Shown here in pieces: positions 7,848 to 15,940 of a stretch of 32,881 bases of DNA. This stretch comes from Halioglobus sp. (lineage in GTDB: Bacteria > Pseudomonadota > Gammaproteobacteria > Pseudomonadales > Halieaceae). A model generated the notes under the pieces. The model did no database searches, was not told the DNA's origin, and was given only the letters and a program-made list of their open reading frames with translations. The stretch covers positions 1 through 32,881 of the forward strand of contig JABSPW010000024.1 of the NCBI GenBank assembly GCA_013214285.1, given 5' to 3'. Each line of letters begins with the position of its first letter. The first letter of the stretch is position 1. A program made the translations under genes and the position numbers.

Positions 7848-9074
7848 TCAATTGGCCGGAACGGCCCGTTGCTCCTGGTCTGAGCGCTCCCGACGAATAC
7901 GCACTAGCAGCGGTACCAGTACCAGTGTCAATGCGGGTGCAAAGACACTGAGTAACAAGAGCAGCGTGGAGGTGACGCCGAGGCTATCCAATGCATAACC
8001 CAGTGCGGGTCCGGTGGCGATGAAAACAATCCTCACTGCGAAACTGACCATCGAGTTGACCGTGGCTCGGATATTGCCGGGAACCCGCCGGTTCAGCGCT
8101 TCGTAAAACAGGCTCATGCTCAGGCCGCGCGAAATCTGCACTGCGAACCCGCATACTACCCCCATCCATCCGGCGCCGAGTATCATGCCGACCAGCCCCA
8201 GGATGGGCAGGACGCCGATCAGGCACAATAATGTGCGGGTACCGAGGCGCTGCTCCAGCAAGCTGGCATAACGCGCTGAGATACTGACGGTGAATGCGAA
8301 AGCGGCCCAGATATAGCCGAACTGGTCGATAGGTATGCCCTGGAACTCCCAGTATTTCTGGTAAATCCAGAACACATAGACCGCGAGCAATCCGAACGCC
8401 GTGATTGCCATTGCTGTCCATAGTACGACGGGTTGGCCGAACAACAGCAGCTCCACAATGGACCGGGCGTTGTCGTTGTGGGTGATCTCGGCTTTGGGCC
8501 GAGGGGCCTCTACCAGCAGCAGGCTTAAACACAGGGGTACCAGTCCGATCAGCGCCTGTGCCAGGACAACCACCTGCAGTGACCACAAAATCAATAGGCT
8601 TGCCACAATGCCAGCGATTCCGGAGGCTGCCGCCTCGATGGAGATCAGGCGGCTCAGTGACTTGCCTGCACCGCTACCTCCAGGTAGATCATGCTCCTGG
8701 AGGTACACTTCCGTATCGTACAACAAGGCAAGGTCTGCACCCGAGATTAGGCTGTATCCAATCCCCAAGATCACCTCGTAAAACAGGAAGTCTGCGAAGC
8801 TGTTGGCTTGCCAAAGGCATACAAAGCCCACGGCGAAGAACACAGAGCCGACTAGCAGTGCGTGCTTGCGGCCCCACACATCGGCAATGTACCCCGAGGG
8901 GACCTCGAGTAAGGCAATGGTGAGGGCGAACAGTGCCTGAGTTTGCAATACCTGGCTCATGGATAGACCATAACCTTGCAACAGCGGCACGTAGACGGGA
9001 GTAATCACCATAAAACTGTTAAAGAAACCTAACAGATAGAGTGTGTTTACATTGTTGTGAAGTGGCCTGTTCAT
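7848..9074 (-). CDS. MFS transporter
   Basis: A 408-residue major facilitator protein of the inner membrane with about twelve hydrophobic segments. The signature motif A between segments 2 and 3 reads GYIADVWGRKHALLVG from residue 61, with the usual G, D, G and R-K positions. The central cytoplasmic loop (about residues 195-215, EAPRPKAEITHNDNARS) is short. The frequent L/V/A segments and an acidic residue in SGADLALLYDTEVYL suggest a small-molecule exporter or importer, but the substrate cannot be told. The start ATG at 9072-9074 has AGGGA about eight bases upstream. It is convergent with the kinase genes and preceded by a strong three-arm hairpin structure (9097-9173) that could control its expression. 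Confidence 0.88.
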   Translation of the reverse strand: MNRPLHNNVNTLYLLGFFNSFMVITPVYVPLLQGYGLSMSQVLQTQALFALTIALLEVPSGYIADVWGRKHALLVGSVFFAVGFVCLWQANSFADFLFYEVILGIGYSLISGADLALLYDTEVYLQEHDLPGGSGAGKSLSRLISIEAAASGIAGIVASLLILWSLQVVVLAQALIGLVPLCLSLLLVEAPRPKAEITHNDNARSIVELLLFGQPVVLWTAMAITAFGLLAVYVFWIYQKYWEFQGIPIDQFGYIWAAFAFTVSISARYASLLEQRLGTRTLLCLIGVLPILGLVGMILGAGWMGVVCGFAVQISRGLSMSLFYEALNRRVPGNIRATVNSMVSFAVRIVFIATGPALGYALDSLGVTSTLLLLLSVFAPALTLVLVPLLVRIRRERSDQEQRAVPAN

Positions 9075-9096
9075 TGCTGTGATCCCTGTTAGTCCG

Positions 9097-9158
9097 GGAC
9101 CCAGAATAAGGAGGCGTTTTTTCTTGTGTAATAAAAAAGGCCTCCGGAATCTGGGTTC
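9097..9158. promoter_or_regulatory. Alternative long imperfect hairpin that shares an arm with a terminator
   Basis: Bases 9097-9122 and 9133-9158 are inverted copies matching at 21 of 26 positions, with a 10-base loop. The right arm (9133-9146) is also the left arm of the perfect terminator at 9133-9173, so only one of the two structures can form at a time. This is the layout of a transcription attenuator. It lies 23 bases or more upstream of the MFS start codon on the minus strand. An alternative explanation is a partly duplicated, decaying terminator. Confidence 0.45.
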
Positions 9159-9173
9159 TCGGAGGCCTTTTTT
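9133..9173. terminator. Strong, symmetric rho-independent terminator
   Basis: Bases 9133-9146 (six A then GGCCTCCG) and 9160-9173 (CGGAGGCC then six T) form a perfect 14-bp stem around a 13-base loop. T-runs follow the stem on both strands, so it can act in either direction. It sits upstream of the MFS gene rather than behind a gene, which is unusual: no gene that it would end is visible on either side. Confidence 0.75.
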
Positions 9174-9931
9174 GTTGCGTTTATTTACGTCAAGTGCATC
9201 CTGAACCTAGCCCATGCGTCCACAGGCAGATCACCATCACGGCGTTGCTGCCGCGGTGCTGGCATTTGTCTGCTGGTGTCGCTACTGGGTGTTTCATGAC
9301 CGTCACTGAGAGGTAAAGGGCTCGAGCCCTAGAGGAGGCGCATCATGCGCTCGTTTGTGCTCGGCGTCAACTGGAGATTGTGTTCTGTGCGGAATTTACA
9401 CACGTTGACCTCTGATCGATGGATGAGCGTGTTTTGGCGGGTCGGCTCGGCTTGCTAAAGCTGATGCCTGACTGCGCTCGGAAAGTGGCATTCTCCCTAC
9501 AGACGCTGGCATAAATTCTGGGTCGTTAGCACAACACCTGATGGCAGCGACAACCTAAAAGGAAAAATGGGGTGGCGTTACAGCTGATGGTGTTCCTGAG
9601 GAGGGCCTTCATCATTCGGCAAAGTAGAAGAGACCACATCACTGAGCATCTCGACAGGTGAGCAGTCATGGGGCAAAAGACGGCCTCTCAAGATCGCTGG
9701 AGGCGGATAGGGCTCGTAGCAACCGGCCGATTGCCCGCGGCCAGGCGCGCTGCTTCTCCATCAAATAGTTATTCTCTACCGTTAGCCTTTGTGCAGCAAT
9801 AACCCGGTCGAAAGAATAAGGCAAATTATGCACCGATCCAGTAAACTACGCGTACTGTAAGTAACTGTCCCAAAATAGTTGTAACGAAACTGACGCCGAT
9901 CGGCCCCTGAATAGTCGGACATCATGGTGCA
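9174..9931. other. Nearly empty 758-base stretch
   Basis: No open frame of 60 codons or more lies inside this stretch on either strand, and I recognise no tRNA, ribosomal or transposase sequence. Seen in it: a 12-base palindrome GGGCTCGAGCCC at about 9318-9329, a tiny ORF with a perfect Shine-Dalgarno (9345-9458), and a GCCGATCGGC palindrome at about 9895-9904 just before the next gene. It must carry the promoter of the channel-like gene at 9932. Confidence 0.6.
9345..9458 (+). CDS. Possible 37-residue small protein
   Basis: ATG 9345 follows a perfect AGGAGG (9333-9338) by six bases and opens a frame of 37 codons ending at TAA 9456-9458. The product starts MRSFVLGVNWRLCSV and is basic, with two cysteines besides a C-terminal one, and resembles nothing I know. 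The only support is the ribosome binding site and its place in an otherwise empty stretch. It may be chance. Confidence 0.15.
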   Translation: MRSFVLGVNWRLCSVRNLHTLTSDRWMSVFWRVGSAC

Positions 9932-11191
9932 GTGAGCGGAGCCAATCCTAACAAGAAGCCCTTTCCCTGGCGTTCAGCTGGAGCCTTATTTTTTTTCTTC
10001 GGCGCCCTGATCGGCTTCGCCTCGGGCGTGACTGTCTCTGAGCGACCCGAGGTGAGCGCCTCGAGCTTGCTCACGCAGGCTTACTACAGCCTCAGTCTCT
10101 TCGTGGTGGGGGGTGTTGATTTAGGTACGCCACAAGGTGGGCCTTTCGTTGCTCGGGCATTGGTATGGGTTGCCTATTTCGGGGCGCCCATACTCACAGC
10201 ATCCACTCTGATCGGTGCGATGTTGAAGGCTATGGCACCGCAGAGCTGGAAATTGCGACGCCTGAGAGACCATGTCATTGTTGTGGGAGCCGGAGAATTG
10301 TCACTCAGCTATATGCGGGTTCTGCGCGCTCACAATCCTCGATTGTCTGTTGTCGTGGTGGCTCGCGAGATGCCGGAGCAGTCGGTCATTGATGAGTTTG
10401 AGCAAGGGCTTGGGGCGAAACTTGTGATTGGTGATATCACTCATGAGTTTTTCCTGCGACAGTTGCAGGTGGAACGGGCATTGAAAATTCTCTTTTTGTC
10501 GGACAACAGTTTGAGGAGCTATGAAGCTGCCAGCATACTGCTCAGTATGGTGCCTGGTATTGGTGAGCGCATAGTTATTCATTGCGTTCGCTTACGTTTC
10601 ATGCGTGCCATGGAGAACACCCATGTTGCAAACAGCTGTGAGACATTTAATACCTATCATCTGGCTGCTGCAGGACTGGTGCGTGATCATCTGATACAAC
10701 AGTTTCGTGAAACTCGCGAAAAAGATGTCGTTATTATCGCAGGATTCGGTCGTTTTGGGCAGACGATTCTTGAAGAATTGCAGCGCAATGCCCAGAATGA
10801 ACTAGCGACTGTGGCGATTATCGAACGTGATGCTCACCGGCGTATACTGGTGGCAGAAGAACAGATGGCGTTCACCCGGGACTACCATAGAAAGGTGTAC
10901 GAAGGAGATATTTCCCATCCGGAAGTTTGGCAGCGTATGCGCGCGGAGATTGAACACAAACCCGATGGTGAAAACGTCGTTTTTGTCCTGGGTACTGGAC
11001 TTGAGGAAGACAACTTACGCACTGCTTTGTGGATTCGGCGCAACTACCCGAAAGCCTTGGTAGTAGCTCGCAGCAGTCGCGAGTCGAAATTCGCTGCCGA
11101 GGTAGCCGCCGAGCATGACTTTATCAGCATAAGCATCAATCAGCTCGTTGAAGAAAATATCCCATCCAGTTGGATCAAGCTGGGCGCTTAA
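9932..11191 (+). CDS. Two-TM channel-like protein with tandem NAD-binding (RCK/TrkA-N-like) domains
   Basis: A 419-residue inner-membrane protein. Residues 17-35 and about 72-98 are membrane helices; between them residues 46-66 look like a pore loop, but the potassium filter TVGYG/TVGFG is absent and the segment reads LFVVGGVDLG. Two Rossmann domains follow: HVIVVGAGELSLSY from 114 and VVIIAGFGRFGQ from 266, the latter a classic GxGxxG dinucleotide site. The architecture matches bacterial two-TM potassium channels with RCK domains, and the wider group of RCK-containing NAD-binding channel proteins. The ion is therefore unsure. Start GTG 9932 is the only workable one (a nearby ATG hits a stop) and lacks a clear ribosome binding site. 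It is probably its own transcription unit. Confidence 0.78.
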   Translation: MSGANPNKKPFPWRSAGALFFFFGALIGFASGVTVSERPEVSASSLLTQAYYSLSLFVVGGVDLGTPQGGPFVARALVWVAYFGAPILTASTLIGAMLKAMAPQSWKLRRLRDHVIVVGAGELSLSYMRVLRAHNPRLSVVVVAREMPEQSVIDEFEQGLGAKLVIGDITHEFFLRQLQVERALKILFLSDNSLRSYEAASILLSMVPGIGERIVIHCVRLRFMRAMENTHVANSCETFNTYHLAAAGLVRDHLIQQFRETREKDVVIIAGFGRFGQTILEELQRNAQNELATVAIIERDAHRRILVAEEQMAFTRDYHRKVYEGDISHPEVWQRMRAEIEHKPDGENVVFVLGTGLEEDNLRTALWIRRNYPKALVVARSSRESKFAAEVAAEHDFISISINQLVEENIPSSWIKLGA

Positions 11192-11299
11192 TTCGCTCTT
11201 TATGCTCTGCCAGATCAAGACTGCGCTAGCATTGCTATTGGGAGCCGTCGATTGGATAACTGCTTTATTACGTGACGAGATAGTGACTTGTGACACTGC

Positions 11300-11325
11300 C
11301 GATAGAAAAACCTATCGATCTTTTT
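11300..11325 (+). terminator. Short candidate terminator after the channel-like gene
   Basis: CGATAG at 11300-11305 pairs with CTATCG at 11312-11317 across a six-base A-rich loop, followed by ATCTTTTT. The stem is short and AT-rich. It lies 109 bases after the channel gene and 35 bases before the P450 gene, where a terminator would be expected. Two copies of TTGGATAACT (11252-11261 and 11331-11340) flank it. Confidence 0.3.
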
Positions 11326-11359
11326 GTTGTTTGGATAACTAGCCTCCACTGGGTAATGT

Positions 11360-12706
11360 ATGAGCGAGCGCACAATCAATCCAATAACCGGCGTCATCAC
11401 ATCGCCAACGAGTCTCGCGGATGTCGACCTGTTTGGCCCGGGCGCGCAGGAGCACTGGTATAAGGCGTATCCGATACTCCATGCTGAGGCTCCGGTGCTG
11501 GTGTTGCCGGGCGAGGGAATAGAGCCCGGCAGGGATGCCTACGTCCTGACCTGCTACGCCGATATAGAGCGGGTGGTAAAGGATTCAGAACGCTTCATTC
11601 CGTTGATGAGTTTGAAGGTGAAAGCGTTGCAAACGATGCTAGAACGAGGAGAGGAGCCGGCACCGGATACGTCTCGCTTCAATATGGCGTTGGATTCGGT
11701 GCGTACATTGCGCCCTACCCCAGAGTTGTGGCGCGCCCATCGGCAGGAGCTCACGGATCCCTGGGTTGGACCGGGAGCAAAGCGTTATACGGCCATGATT
11801 CGGAACCTGGCCGACGAACTGATTGACGGTTGGATAGATCGCGATAACGGCGATGGCACTGTTGACTTTATCGGAGAATTTGCGCGCCCCCTGCCGCAAC
11901 GTGTTATGGCTCGTGTGCTCGGATTCCCAAGGGATGATGTCGATCGCCTAGCGCACTGGGGTGACGCTCAGGTGATGCAGTATGTTTACGGTAAAGGGCA
12001 TATGAACATTCTCAGTAAAGTGGAGACCCTGAAGCAGGCGGAGCAGCTGGAAGGCTTTGCCGATTATCTAGCCGATCAGGTGAGCAGCAAGCGGAAAAAT
12101 CCTCAGGACGATATGATTAGTGCTCTTGTGCAGATTAACTATCAGGCACTGGGCCGCAAACTGACTGACGAGGAAGTTTATGGCATTATTTATTTTATGG
12201 TGCTGGGAGGGTTGGAAACCACCCAATACGCCTTGGAGCAAGAAGCACAGCTGCTTTGCGATCGCCCGGGACTGTTTGACAGGCTCAGAGCTGACTCTGG
12301 CAAGATACGCGCTTTCACCGAAGAGGCTATGCGTGTGCGGGCGCCTACGCAGGGGTTGTCCACTCGAGTCACTACTCAGAATGAGGTTTTTCAGGGCGTT
12401 GATGTGCCTGCGGGCTCTATACTGCATATACGCTTCGGTGCCGGCAATGTTGATCCAAAGCAGTACGATTGTCCTTATGAGCTTGATCTTGAGCGCAAAG
12501 CGCTGGGCAGCCATCTGACGTTTTCGCAAGGACCGCGCACCTGCCCTGGCGCGGGCATATCACGTATTGAGCAGACTGTTGCCTGGGAGAGGTTGAGCCA
12601 GCGTCTGAGCAGTCTGAAGTACGCCGAGGGTAATACCTTTGAGCATCAGCCCGGTATCATGCTCGGTACACTGGCGTTGAAGCTGGACTTTCGTAAGGCG
12701 CGTTAA
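11360..12706 (+). CDS. Cytochrome P450 monooxygenase
   Basis: A 448-residue soluble bacterial P450 that would use electrons from a ferredoxin to insert oxygen into an organic substrate. The I-helix oxygen-binding motif GGLETT is at 283-288, the K-helix ExxR is E322-R325, and the heme loop FSQGPRTCPGAG runs from 388 with C395 as the iron ligand. The segment FGAGNVDPKQYDCPYELDLER just before the heme loop is also typical. ATG 11360 fits the family length; its ribosome binding site is weak. No ferredoxin or ferredoxin reductase gene lies in the window, so the redox partners must be elsewhere. A small ABM-domain protein follows. The substrate cannot be read from sequence; fatty acid, terpenoid and steroid are all possible. 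Confidence 0.93.
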   Translation: MSERTINPITGVITSPTSLADVDLFGPGAQEHWYKAYPILHAEAPVLVLPGEGIEPGRDAYVLTCYADIERVVKDSERFIPLMSLKVKALQTMLERGEEPAPDTSRFNMALDSVRTLRPTPELWRAHRQELTDPWVGPGAKRYTAMIRNLADELIDGWIDRDNGDGTVDFIGEFARPLPQRVMARVLGFPRDDVDRLAHWGDAQVMQYVYGKGHMNILSKVETLKQAEQLEGFADYLADQVSSKRKNPQDDMISALVQINYQALGRKLTDEEVYGIIYFMVLGGLETTQYALEQEAQLLCDRPGLFDRLRADSGKIRAFTEEAMRVRAPTQGLSTRVTTQNEVFQGVDVPAGSILHIRFGAGNVDPKQYDCPYELDLERKALGSHLTFSQGPRTCPGAGISRIEQTVAWERLSQRLSSLKYAEGNTFEHQPGIMLGTLALKLDFRKAR

Positions 12707-12931
12707 GTGCGGCGTGATGTGTGGCACGCTAGACTGCGCCCGGCGGAGTGGTTGGCAATAGTAAATAAGCGCCTATCGATTCTGCGGTGGCCTCTCTTGT
12801 CGGATGAGTCAAATGCCGGCCGAAACATTATTTCGGCGCAGGTAGAAGAGTTATGTATCGCAGCGACCTGGACCCAAACGAGGATGCCTGCTAGCGTTCT
12901 GAGTGGCCATACGATGGAGGTTGACAGCCCA

Positions 12932-13342
12932 ATGAGTACCCTGTTGGCAAAAATTCAGATCCAGCCGGGCAAAGAAAAAGAGTTTGAAGACGTGATGGCG
13001 AATATGTACCGGCATACCCATGATACGGAAGAAGGTGTGTTGCGCTACGAGTACTGGCGTGGCCGTGAACAGGGCTTCTATTATTGTCTCTTGTCTTTTA
13101 GGGATGCAGAGAGCTTCTGGCGACACCAGGCCAGTAATCACCATGAAGAGGAGATGGATCGTTTCGCTGCGTGCATTGCAAGCCTCGACCTGGAAACTGT
13201 CGACCCCGTGCAACAGGCCTCACCGCTGCCATCTACGGCAGCGGGGCCGTCCACTGATGAGCTCTCTGGCAATATACGCCAACAGGCGAATACTTATCCG
13301 ATCGCTGTCACTGCCTGGTGGAAGTCATTGCGTGCGCGGTAA
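12932..13342 (+). CDS. Antibiotic biosynthesis monooxygenase (ABM)-domain protein
   Basis: A 136-residue protein whose first 85 residues fit the dimeric ferredoxin-like ABM fold: a first strand LLAKIQIQPGKEKEFEDVM, then EEGVLRYEYWRG, a YYCLLSFRD strand, and a helix with FWRHQASNHHEEEMDRF. Members are small cofactor-free oxygenases or stress proteins. The remaining 50 residues are proline-, serine- and glutamine-rich and probably flexible. ATG 12932 was chosen because the fold begins there; GGAGG at 12916-12920 lies 11 bases upstream. The frame is open further up to GTG 12707, directly after the P450 stop, but the extra 75 residues look non-coding. It ends three bases before the stop of a convergent gene, leaving no room for a separate terminator. 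Confidence 0.8.
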   Translation: MSTLLAKIQIQPGKEKEFEDVMANMYRHTHDTEEGVLRYEYWRGREQGFYYCLLSFRDAESFWRHQASNHHEEEMDRFAACIASLDLETVDPVQQASPLPSTAAGPSTDELSGNIRQQANTYPIAVTAWWKSLRAR

Positions 13343-13345
13343 GTG

Positions 13346-14182
13346 TCAGGCGTGGGCGGGTGGCCGTTTTCTGGCCCAGCTGTGGGCTTGTGTGCTGCAG
13401 ACCCAGTGCACGGCGTTGTGCACCAATCGCTTGAAGTGTGTGTTGCCCAGAGCCTCGGGATCATCGCCACCCTGCAGATAAACGATAGGGCTGCTGCCGT
13501 GGCTCTTGACCCAGCCGACGAGGTTGGAACCTATTGGATGAGACCAACCCTGGCGATCGTTGATACGGCCCGCGACTGCGAGGCCAGCGGAGTAAAAGTT
13601 GCTCTCTTCAAACCGATAGTCGCTGCGCAGCAAAGGCACGATGTGTTCCTCGAATATGGGGCATAGGTACAGTTCATCGGTCATGTCAAAGCTGTCAGGG
13701 ATACCCTTGGTAACCGGGTGGTTACCGACTCGTCTGACTCTGTGTGTTACGCCGTGTCGGTAGCCGGAATCCGGCCAATCCCTGCCGTGCAGAGTCGCTG
13801 CAGCGTAGTGAAAGCGCCCGCCAAGAATATCCGCGTATGCGGGCCAGCTTGGCCAGGCGGCGAGCGCGTGGTGCATGTAGACCATGCCGATTCCTGCCCT
13901 GAGCATTGCGAGGTAATTTTCCTGGAATAATGGATCAGGCAGGACCTGGCCGGGTGGTGCGGTGGCAGTAAAATCCACGCCCGGCATGTCATAACACAGA
14001 ATGACGTCGAACTCGCGGGCCGTCTTGGGGTTGAGCAAGCGCTGTGCGACAGGCTGCTCGACGTGGCAAACATCAAAGTCGTCTAAGCCTGTGAATAAGT
14101 TTGCAAAAGCGTTTCGCTCGTAAGGATGTCCCCGTGCGATAGTCAGTAGTCGACGGGGAGCATTGTACCTGATGGCATCCAC
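13346..14182 (-). CDS. ThuA-like family protein
   Basis: A 278-residue protein resembling the ThuA (trehalose utilisation) group, a class I glutamine-amidotransferase-like fold of mostly unknown activity. Features are an early TIARGHPYERNAF segment, the strand DVILCYDMPG at about residue 60, GIGMVYMHHALAAW with the conserved double histidine, RVGNHPVTKGIPDSFDMTDELYL, and VYLQGGDDPEALGNTHFKRL near the end, all in the usual order. GTG with first base 14182 is chosen: it has AGGA about five bases upstream and lies seven bases after the stop of the preceding reductase gene. A longer frame to 14290 overlaps that gene. Third gene of a sulfotransferase-reductase-ThuA unit. Its substrate is unknown; a sugar or glycoside is a guess from the family. 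Confidence 0.78.
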   Translation of the reverse strand: MDAIRYNAPRRLLTIARGHPYERNAFANLFTGLDDFDVCHVEQPVAQRLLNPKTAREFDVILCYDMPGVDFTATAPPGQVLPDPLFQENYLAMLRAGIGMVYMHHALAAWPSWPAYADILGGRFHYAAATLHGRDWPDSGYRHGVTHRVRRVGNHPVTKGIPDSFDMTDELYLCPIFEEHIVPLLRSDYRFEESNFYSAGLAVAGRINDRQGWSHPIGSNLVGWVKSHGSSPIVYLQGGDDPEALGNTHFKRLVHNAVHWVCSTQAHSWARKRPPAHA

Positions 14183-14189
14183 GCCAGTC

Positions 14190-15212
14190 CTACCTCGTAA
14201 TATCGACGAGCTGTTTGCCAATATTGAGGCCGCTGAACAGGTGCATAAGCGCCTTGGGTAGCTGGTCGAAGCCCTCCAGAATGGTTTCACGGTGGCGCAG
14301 TGCCCCGGTGTTCAGATGCTCGACCAGCACCTTTGTCGCTGCGGCAAAACGCGGGGCGTAATCAATCAAAATAAATCCCTCCATGCGCGCCCGTTTGTAT
14401 ACCAGGTTGAAGTAATTCGCCGGCCCGGCTAGGGGTCCGGTTGCGTTGTATCGGGAGATGCCGCCGCACAGCACCACCCGGGCGTGCAGGGCCAGATTGT
14501 CCAAAGCGATATCGAGGATGTCACCACCTACATTGTCATAATAGATATCGACGCCCTGTGGGCATAGGTCGGCGACGCGTTGGGCAGTGTCCTCGCGCTT
14601 GTAGTCAATGGCGGCCTCAAAGCCGAGCTCATCGACGAGCCACGCGCATTTTTCCGACCCGCCGGCTATGCCCACTACGCGGGCGCCAGCAATGCGAGCC
14701 AGTTGCCCGGCGACGGAGCCAGTGGCGCCTGCCGCGCCAGAGACCAGGACTGTGTTGCCTGTCTCCGGCTTGCCAAGGTCTAGCATACCGAAATAGGCCG
14801 TGAGTCCTGTCAGTCCGAGTACGTTCAGCGCCACGGCTGGTGATACCCCTTCGGGCAGTTTACGCAGTGACACCGACTTCCCGTCCGTCGCGATATAGCG
14901 GCGCCAGCCTAGCATGCCGGTTACTGCCGTACCCACCGGAAAATCCGGATGGTTTGATGCTTCCACCGTACCCGTACCCTGTCCTCGCATGACTTCGCCA
15001 ATCCGCACTGGCGGCACATAACTTGCTCGGTCCTCCATCCAGCCGCGCATGGCTGGCTCCACCGCGAGAAAGTCTGCTTTGATTAAAATCTCCCCGGCAC
15101 CGGGTGTTGGCATGGGTGCGTCGACGATTTCGAAGTCGGTAGCTTTGATAGCCCCGCTGGGACGCGCCGCAAGCAGAATATGTTGATTTTGACCTGCACC
15201 GTTTTCGCTCAT
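14190..15212 (-). CDS. NADP-dependent medium-chain reductase, CurA/leukotriene B4 dehydrogenase-like
   Basis: A 340-residue zinc-free medium-chain dehydrogenase/reductase. Members reduce the C=C bond of alpha,beta-unsaturated ketones and aldehydes with NADPH. Signatures are SYVPPVRIGEVMRG at 64-77 in the substrate domain, the nucleotide-binding loop VSGAAGATGSVAGQ at 157-170, DIYYDNVGG, and RMEGFILIDYAPRF, the last typical of the CurA/PTGR branch. No zinc-ligand cysteines occur. ATG at 15210-15212 overlaps the stop of the upstream sulfotransferase gene in an ATGA arrangement, with AGAGG just upstream, so the two are translationally coupled. It may detoxify or process an unsaturated carbonyl product; the natural substrate is not evident. 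Confidence 0.9.
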   Translation of the reverse strand: MSENGAGQNQHILLAARPSGAIKATDFEIVDAPMPTPGAGEILIKADFLAVEPAMRGWMEDRASYVPPVRIGEVMRGQGTGTVEASNHPDFPVGTAVTGMLGWRRYIATDGKSVSLRKLPEGVSPAVALNVLGLTGLTAYFGMLDLGKPETGNTVLVSGAAGATGSVAGQLARIAGARVVGIAGGSEKCAWLVDELGFEAAIDYKREDTAQRVADLCPQGVDIYYDNVGGDILDIALDNLALHARVVLCGGISRYNATGPLAGPANYFNLVYKRARMEGFILIDYAPRFAAATKVLVEHLNTGALRHRETILEGFDQLPKALMHLFSGLNIGKQLVDITR

Positions 15213-15922
15213 AATGGACCTCTTGTCGTAAGTAATTTGTAGCCCCAGGCGTCCAATGTGGTTCGATGCTGACTGAACACCTCGTTGAGCGACTGTATCG
15301 TTGCCTCGGGGAGTGTAGCGATTTTCTTCGCGTTCAGGTCTATGATAGGACGATTGATCACGCCATCGATGGAGTGCACCTCGAAGCTAGCGTGCGAATC
15401 TAGGTCTGATAGAGCGGGTAGAAATTGGGCGAGTGTCTCGCAGGTCTTGCGGGGGTCGCCCACGAGCGATTCATAAGTCAGTACTGCTGAAGAATTCAGG
15501 CGGCGACGATTCGCCCACTGTGTGTGCAAGCACATGATAGCGAAGTTTGCAGCCCGTTTGACAGGCCAGTTGTTCCGTCGTATCAGCCCCTCGGCTTGCG
15601 CATAGGGATTTCTGACCATGATGATAAACTGTGCAGGCTGAAAGTGTTTCAGGATATCCTGCGTACGAATAATATTCGGCGGGCTCTTTTCCAGCAGCAA
15701 GGCCCTGTCGTGATTCCAGTAGCTGTCCCAGACGCGTTTTATTATCTCCCAGGGGAGTGTGTGCTGCGCGTCCCAGGGCTTCTCCCGCATGACCTCCTTC
15801 AGTTCAGGTAGGAATTGCCCTTCATTGGGTAGGGCGGATACGTTAGAGGAGGTTGATAGCAATTTCCATAGCAATGTCGATCCGCAGTAGGGCGGGCAGA
15901 GCAAGAAAAGGTAGGACGGCAT
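15209..15922 (-). CDS. Sulfotransferase-family protein
   Basis: A 237-residue PAPS-dependent sulfotransferase-type protein. The 5'-phosphosulfate loop is LLCPPYCGSTLLWKLL at residues 7-22, the motif LEKSPPNIIR is at 77-86, the 3'-phosphate site IMVRNPYAQAEGL is at 101-113, and VLTYESLVGDP follows at about 140. The P-loop reads CGST instead of the usual SGTT. It is somewhat short for the family. It is the first gene of a unit with the reductase and ThuA-like genes, overlapping the former by four bases. A strong hairpin lies 18 bases before the start codon (15941-15971). The acceptor could be a lipid, sugar or small molecule; nothing in the sequence decides. Confidence 0.85.
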   Translation of the reverse strand: MPSYLFLLCPPYCGSTLLWKLLSTSSNVSALPNEGQFLPELKEVMREKPWDAQHTLPWEIIKRVWDSYWNHDRALLLEKSPPNIIRTQDILKHFQPAQFIIMVRNPYAQAEGLIRRNNWPVKRAANFAIMCLHTQWANRRRLNSSAVLTYESLVGDPRKTCETLAQFLPALSDLDSHASFEVHSIDGVINRPIIDLNAKKIATLPEATIQSLNEVFSQHRTTLDAWGYKLLTTRGPL

Positions 15923-15940
15923 AGCGGCGCGATCATTCTT

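Noticed and set aside
7984..8586. 200-codon minus-strand frame inside the first MFS gene
   Set aside because: Another frame of the same strand within a clear transporter; no membrane pattern or known motif.
14183..14290. Upstream extension of the ThuA-like protein
   Set aside because: It overlaps the end of the reductase gene; GTG 14182 has a suitable ribosome binding site and fits the family start.
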